Of a stretch of 37,520 nt of DNA, positions 34,101 to 37,520 are shown piece by piece. Each line of letters begins with the position of its first letter. Position 1 is the first letter of the stretch. This DNA is from Deltaproteobacteria bacterium UBA796 (lineage in GTDB: Bacteria > Myxococcota_A > UBA796): positions 1 to 37,520 of the forward strand of contig DBIS01000230.1 of the NCBI GenBank assembly GCA_002296975.1. The letters are read 5' to 3'. The notes below the pieces were generated by a model, which saw only the letters and a list, made by a program, of their open reading frames with translations, was not told where the DNA came from and did no database searches. The translations under genes were made by a program, and so were the position numbers.

Positions 34101-34293
34101 TATTTCGCAGGAGATCTTTTAGGAAGTTGATGGACTCATGGCGTTTTTCTCTCGCTTTTTGGCGATAGAATTCAGATTGTGTCTCGACACCGACATCGTC
34201 GAGCTTGAGTACCCGACGTTTGTCATCATCTTTGGCCCATGCTGAACCAATGGTGAGGGCGAACAGGGCCACGATTGTAGGTATACGCATCAT
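31195..34293 (-). CDS. gltD: Large periplasmic TPR protein, GltD(AgmU)/NfsD-like
   Basis: The protein is about 1,032 residues from MMRIPTIVALFALTIGSAWA, a signal peptide with cleavage after AWA; GAGAAG precedes it. The rest is almost entirely helical TPR-like repeats, with clear units such as ATFYLASALQDTDRADDAVK, YALYKLAWCYYNVGEFGKGI and EAIYSAALFQAAMGHPTQAI. One cysteine pair sits near CFNTPGCST. Length, secretion and position just before the TPR lipoprotein match GltD/AgmU, the large periplasmic TPR protein of the gliding complex. It probably scaffolds partners in the periplasm. It starts 44 bases after the gltC stop. Confidence 0.82.
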   Translation of the reverse strand: MMRIPTIVALFALTIGSAWAKDDDKRRVLKLDDVGVETQSEFYRQKAREKRHESINFLKDLLRNNPPRGEQKAEMLLRLADLFFEEGRDVYLNEMGAFRTQFDNCFNTPGCSTENMIADNDGSMVWQNKSIKLYRNILRSYPQYRRADEATFYLASALQDTDRADDAVKEFTKLVRSYPQSRYTADAYVMIGEYYFDKNNAYKALLAYQKATKYKNSTKYAFALYKLAWCYYNVGEFGKGIDTMKSVVAFSMAAQQNGGKKSQLTLQDEALKDLVRFFADAGEMDEAYGYFTKLGKTDLIRKMLSRLASMYFEQGKFEQCIQTYRRLVAEDPQSPKAPDYQNEIILAYQKIGRKKDTLNEIKRLLDNYGKSSAWARANSADQDAINEATRYIEKSLRTVAINYHSDAKKLGTGRSARESYSLAERAYTVYIAEFPTSKYSYDMRYAFGELLYKLKKYDQAYVQYMKVVSIDPKGKHSRFCAESAIFAADKMVASEKRAGRIPKPETKTQRMELVDWESKSLAACDQWSRIFPDDKNTRNVIYKSAYLLYHKNQFKEASDRFRTVINMNPKSKEAEQAANLILDSFNLVEDWQNLKEVAKAFYDQQGLGRATFKKSVYNVYERASFKLIEINLGKDKNSVAAAGSFMAFYAEFPESEVADTALNNAAVYYHQEKMPQQAMDTRLTLVTDFPKSKYYKDTIANLGFDYENIADFASAASYYEQLFGLDTKHSSSKEAIYSAALFQAAMGHPTQAIKNYQLFIKTYPKDERISDVKLTIGKILEKHGKWAEAAKIYQGYASSPEGKTTEQIFFAKLQYGLALEEQKRSAQSHWKKLVSEYDAVKASGAEMGLATEFAAQVMMKLAKPKLEAALALDISGPDRPVNTKKETEILTGQLIAKAKAVQAIEASYIDIIRLGAGEYGLAALVDLGGLYENLAQTLRSAYAPPSLTEEQVEIYRMGLEDKAYPNEEKAVQAYSQALGKSYELNLYNKNTALAVRALGVLRPHDYPGLSEDLITPRFTSTAVVESTFEPNL

Positions 34294-34337
34294 TTTGCTT
34301 CTCTCTCGTATGGGTGGGGGCATGCCCCAAAAAAGCT

Positions 34338-36182
34338 CTACTTGCAGGAACCCTGCTCGGTGTAGTGGTAGTAGCCGAGTTCATCTCGCCAGAACTCGCC
34401 GTTGAATGGCCAGTAAATAAAGTCCGTCGCTGTTGCGAAGTCCAAGTCGACTTGGCCTGAAAGGTTTGCCAAATCGGGGTTTTGGAATTTGTATTGGTAG
34501 TCAACCCGCTGGGCATCGATGACCTCAAAGCGGACCATCTCAGAGTTTGAAAGCAGGTCCTGCAGGTTGTTGGCCCACTGTGCCATTTCGGCAAGCATAA
34601 AGCGGCCGGCGCGTCGCTTGAGTTTGGACCTGTCCTTTTCGATGACCTTCTTCAGGAGCGCCCCAACGGTGTCTCTCCACTCGGCCTTCTGACGGTTGAT
34701 GAGGTCGATCTCGTCATCGAGTAGGTCGAGGTGGGAGACGATGCCCGCGATGTCTCGGTTACGAAGTAGCTTTGTGAAGAAGCGTGTCGGGATTTGTGTC
34801 TCGACTGCGGAAGGACCAAAATAGGTATCCCAAGCTTGTTCGGCCATTTTGAGCTGCTCTTTGGATGCATAGCCCTTCACAAAGGTCTTCAACTCTTGTT
34901 GGATTGGGCGGGTTTCACCCTCGAAACCGAGTAAAATCCGGTTGACCTCTTTGTATTCACACAAGTTGAAGAAGGTGAGCGCCCGAAGATAGTCGACCTC
35001 TGGGATGAAATCCTGAGTGTTAAAGAAGGGGCTTCGGATGGTTAGCAACTGACCCAGCGTGTGGTTCAAGTTGTTCTGCATAAAGTTGGCCCAAGCACCG
35101 GAGAAAAGAGATTCTGGCCAGGTGGATGAGTCGTGGTCGACGAGATCAAAATATTTTGATGCGTTGTCAAAGCGCTCGATTTTGTAGTACATCCGCCCAA
35201 TGTTCATGAGGGCCATGTTGACCAAACTCTTTTGCGCTGCGAGTTCTGCCTTGTTTTTGGCCTCTAATGGGTGGCGTACCACATCCATAAAGGCACGCTT
35301 AGCGCTCTTATATTTGGCCTGCTTGTAGTAGGTGATGGCCTCGAGGTAGCGGGCCTGTCTGTACAAATTGGACTTGCTGGAGATTTGGCCGAAGAACTTC
35401 CGCGCCTCATTGAGGTCGCTGCCTGCGAAGCTGCGAAGGCCCATCAAATAGAACATCTTGTTTTTTGAGCCCCGAGGATAGGACTCGACAGGGACCTTGG
35501 GCGCGATCTTGAGGATCTCAGTTTCGTCACCGGTAAATCGGGCCATCCGCACCAATTTTGGCAGGGCGTACTTGAAGTAAGCGGTGTTAGGGCCCTTGTT
35601 GACCACCTTTAAAAAGAAGTACTGCGCGGTGTGGTACATCTCGAGCTGTTCTAAGCTCCGCGCGAGGTAATATTTGATTTGCGTGTCTTGGTCAGGATAG
35701 TTTCCGCTCCTGAGCAAGTCGTAAAATCGTAAAGATGCGCTGAGGGTCTTTTTGTTCCGCATCAAGCGGACGGCCTCTTTGACGGCGTCTGGGCTTGCTG
35801 CGGCCGATTCGGGGCTGCCGCCTGCGCTGTCGTCTTCGAGTGTACGGACTGTTGAGGCCCGAGCGCCGATCAGATCAGAGGCGGCGTCGATACCGCTTGG
35901 GGCCGCGGTGGGGGCATCGGTGTAAACAGGAACGGCTGGCTGAGCGGCGCCGGTCATGGTGCGGGCAATGGCCAAAACTGCAGCAGGTGCGCCGGCTTGG
36001 GTCAAGCAGCTGATATCTGAGGCGGTGTACTGTGCACCGGAGTCGCGGACTGCGCTGGCCACGATGTTAGCGGGCACGCCGGCGGCGAGCATGCTGGCCA
36101 CTTCTTGGCATGGGATGGCCTGAGCGGCGGTGGAGAACAGGGCGAGGGCGATGGCTGTGATGGGAGCGAGTGCGCGCTTCAT
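34338..36182 (-). CDS. gltC: Secreted TPR protein, GltC/NfsC-like
   Basis: The protein is about 614 residues from MKRALAPITAIALALFSTAA (signal ending AQA); an ATG 14 codons upstream gives a longer n-region and is possible. Residues 20-80 of the mature part hold two copies of an AGVPANIV/AGAPAAVL helix-turn element. A Pro/Ala/Thr-rich linker follows, then about 450 residues of TPR-like helices (SASLRFYDLLRSGNYPDQD, ITYYKQAKYKSAKRAFMDVV). The C-terminal part is rich in charged helices and ends in a single Cys. The arrangement between two beta-barrel genes and gltD matches GltC, a soluble periplasmic TPR protein. The final assignment is by order plus architecture. Confidence 0.78.
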   Translation of the reverse strand: MKRALAPITAIALALFSTAAQAIPCQEVASMLAAGVPANIVASAVRDSGAQYTASDISCLTQAGAPAAVLAIARTMTGAAQPAVPVYTDAPTAAPSGIDAASDLIGARASTVRTLEDDSAGGSPESAAASPDAVKEAVRLMRNKKTLSASLRFYDLLRSGNYPDQDTQIKYYLARSLEQLEMYHTAQYFFLKVVNKGPNTAYFKYALPKLVRMARFTGDETEILKIAPKVPVESYPRGSKNKMFYLMGLRSFAGSDLNEARKFFGQISSKSNLYRQARYLEAITYYKQAKYKSAKRAFMDVVRHPLEAKNKAELAAQKSLVNMALMNIGRMYYKIERFDNASKYFDLVDHDSSTWPESLFSGAWANFMQNNLNHTLGQLLTIRSPFFNTQDFIPEVDYLRALTFFNLCEYKEVNRILLGFEGETRPIQQELKTFVKGYASKEQLKMAEQAWDTYFGPSAVETQIPTRFFTKLLRNRDIAGIVSHLDLLDDEIDLINRQKAEWRDTVGALLKKVIEKDRSKLKRRAGRFMLAEMAQWANNLQDLLSNSEMVRFEVIDAQRVDYQYKFQNPDLANLSGQVDLDFATATDFIYWPFNGEFWRDELGYYHYTEQGSCK

Positions 36183-36236
36183 GAGCTTGGGACCTCGGGG
36201 TGAAGTGTGTTGAACTGACTTCATGTCGTCACCACC

Positions 36237-37130
36237 CTATTTGATGGTAGGGAAGAAGATGGACACAGCGGCCTGGACGATGAAGTTGTTTTTCATTTCC
36301 AGTTGCGTTGCGTTGACGGTTTCGATGTAAACCATCGAGCGGCCCTCGAGTCGGAATGCCATATTCTCGTTGAATATGACCCGTGCTCCCCCGCCAAAGT
36401 TTGTGGTGGGGTGTACCTGCTCACTGGTTTTCGCTGCGAGGGTCTTTCCGTCGGCGTCATCCAAGCACTCGAGGCATTCGCTGGTTTGAGTGAAGCCCAT
36501 GCCGAAAGATGTGTAAATGTCGAAGTTGATGATGTTTCCGCCCATCACTGCGACCTTCCCGTAAATCGGGGAAAACAACAAACTGGCTGAGCTGAAGTAG
36601 GTCAGGCGCGAGATGTCTGGGCTGACGGAGTTCTTGTCTCGAAGCTGCTTTGTGATTGCGGTGTAGTCGGCTTCACCGAGATCGGGCGAGAAATCAAAGC
36701 TCAATTCCACCGCAAAGATCTCGGTGACATTGTAGTTAATGCCAGACCCAACGATGTAGCGCTTCAAAAATGGGTCGTTGGCCACAAAGGCAACGTGGGG
36801 CGATGCCTCCCAGCGGCCTTTCTTGAAGAAGCTTTTGCGCTGGATGGTTTTAATGGTCCGGTCTTTAGCGCCGTCATCTTCTTGGATGAGCGGGCTATCG
36901 TCGCGGGCACCGATGGTGCTGCCGGTGGAGCCAGATGCAAAATCTTGGCCTTCTTGGGCGGCGGATTGCTCGGTGTCATCTGAGGGTCCGCCCAAGATGT
37001 CTCCGAGGTCGTCGTCCTCAGCGCTGGAATCGTCTTGGGCGATGCCATCGTGAGTTGATGTGTCGTTGGCCCAAGCCAAACCGCCAAGGTTGGCAGAGAG
37101 CAGGACGAGGAAAGTGCGAACAGTCAGCAT
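36237..37130 (-). CDS. Outer-membrane beta-barrel protein, GltB/NfsB-like
   Basis: The 297-residue protein starts MLTVRTFLVLLSANLGGLAWA, a signal peptide with an AAGGGGG ribosome site 8-9 bases upstream. Residues 22-90 are an acidic disordered segment rich in Asp, Ser and Glu. The barrel begins RKSFFKKGRWEASPHVAFVA and continues with alternating strands (YIVGSGINYNVTEIFAVELS, FDIYTSFGMGFTQ, NFGGGARVIFNENMAFRLEG, NFIVQAAVSIFF). The pattern RWExxPxVxFVANDPFLxxY is typical of a myxobacterial outer-membrane barrel family. It is immediately downstream of a second, related barrel gene. Function inferred: outer-membrane part of the Nfs/Glt-like complex. Confidence 0.78.
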   Translation of the reverse strand: MLTVRTFLVLLSANLGGLAWANDTSTHDGIAQDDSSAEDDDLGDILGGPSDDTEQSAAQEGQDFASGSTGSTIGARDDSPLIQEDDGAKDRTIKTIQRKSFFKKGRWEASPHVAFVANDPFLKRYIVGSGINYNVTEIFAVELSFDFSPDLGEADYTAITKQLRDKNSVSPDISRLTYFSSASLLFSPIYGKVAVMGGNIINFDIYTSFGMGFTQTSECLECLDDADGKTLAAKTSEQVHPTTNFGGGARVIFNENMAFRLEGRSMVYIETVNATQLEMKNNFIVQAAVSIFFPTIK

Positions 37131-37149
37131 GGAATTGTCCCCCTTTGGC

Positions 37150-37520
37150 CTAAAAGTTGTACATGCGTTTCTTCATCTCGGGGATGAAGAAACTAAGACC
37201 GACGGTGGCCACAAAGTTGTTGTAAAGGCGTTGGCCATCGGGTGGATTTTCAGGGTCGTATGCGGGTTCGTTGGCAATATAAAAATAGTTGCGAGCGTCC
37301 AACTTGAGGGCCATGGATTGGTTTAGGAAAAAGTTGAAGCCGATGCCGATGGTGGGCGCGATGACAACCTTGTCTGGGTTGGGGGCGGGGTTGAGCTTGA
37401 GGTCTTTATCAGGGTCGTCTGTGTTCTCGACCGCCAAGTAGGACTTCAAGGTGAGCATGCCCATGCCGAGGGTGCCATAGGCGTCAAAGTTCAGTACCGA
37501 TTCGCCAATCAAGTTAATTT
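37150..37520 (-). CDS. Outer-membrane beta-barrel protein, C-terminal part, GltA/NfsA-like
   Basis: About 123 C-terminal residues are present; the reading frame stays open to the window edge, so the start lies to the right. Strands such as SVLNFDAYGTLGMGMLTLKS, APTIGIGFNFFLNQSMALKL and NNFVATVGLSFFIPEM alternate in the barrel manner, and the protein ends in Phe. The DARNYFYIANEPAYDPENP loop lies between the last strands. It shares this layout (G-x-G-x-N/R-FFLN-x-x-MALKLDxR versus G-x-R-VIFNEN-MAFRLEGR) with the next gene, so the two are tandem paralogues. It would be the first barrel of the A-to-H order. Confidence 0.78.
   Translation of the reverse strand, partial: INLIGESVLNFDAYGTLGMGMLTLKSYLAVENTDDPDKDLKLNPAPNPDKVVIAPTIGIGFNFFLNQSMALKLDARNYFYIANEPAYDPENPPDGQRLYNNFVATVGLSFFIPEMKKRMYNF

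Overview
The window looks like a chromosomal segment of a Gram-negative bacterium of the myxobacterial/deltaproteobacterial type (Myxococcota or a neighbouring lineage). The reasons are the moderately high GC, many predicted lipoproteins and outer-membrane beta-barrels, a choice-of-anchor-type lipoprotein, and an eight-gene cluster whose families I know from the Myxococcus xanthus gliding (Glt) and spore-coat (Nfs) machineries. I saw no insertion sequence, phage gene or CRISPR array. Genes are tightly packed with many ATGA start/stop overlaps. Taxonomy is inferred from gene content only.

Positions 1-15,500 are mainly housekeeping. A gap-pgk-tpiA glycolytic operon runs off the left edge on the minus strand. 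A COG2509-type flavoprotein and a small lipoprotein follow. Next comes a tightly coupled plus-strand cassette of three genes: a polytopic membrane protein, a degenerate nucleotidyltransferase/left-handed beta-helix protein and a GT2 glycosyltransferase. This is probably surface glycan or glycolipid synthesis. A tRNA-Gly(GCC) with its own promoter and terminator lies antisense behind it. Then follow pyrD coupled to an unknown lipoprotein, a TlpA-like thioredoxin lipoprotein, a nucleotide-sugar epimerase, pgsA with a lytic transglycosylase, and nadB.

Positions 15,488-22,639 hold a six-gene minus-strand operon. It encodes a TRAP transporter of the TatT-containing (TPAT) type: TatT lipoprotein, DctP-like binding protein and a fused DctQM permease. 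A monoacylglycerol-lipase-like hydrolase, pyrE and an aminopeptidase P gene complete it. The lipase neighbour suggests a lipid-related substrate. guaB diverges from this operon across a shared promoter region. Its strong bidirectional terminator is shared with a solitary rplC (ribosomal protein L3) gene.

Positions 25,109-37,520 are the most interesting part. Read on the minus strand from the right edge, the order is beta-barrel (A, partial), beta-barrel (B), TPR protein (C), large TPR protein (D), TPR lipoprotein (E), small secreted protein (F), FHA/TM/TonB-like protein (G) and small beta-barrel (H). That is the order and make-up I recall for nfsA-H and the Glt proteins. Together they would build a conduit from the cytoplasm (FHA domain of G), through the inner membrane and periplasm (C, D, G C-terminus), to the outer membrane (A, B, H and lipoprotein E). 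The AglRQS-type motor genes are not in the window. A choice-of-anchor lipoprotein and rplC follow the cluster in the same direction.
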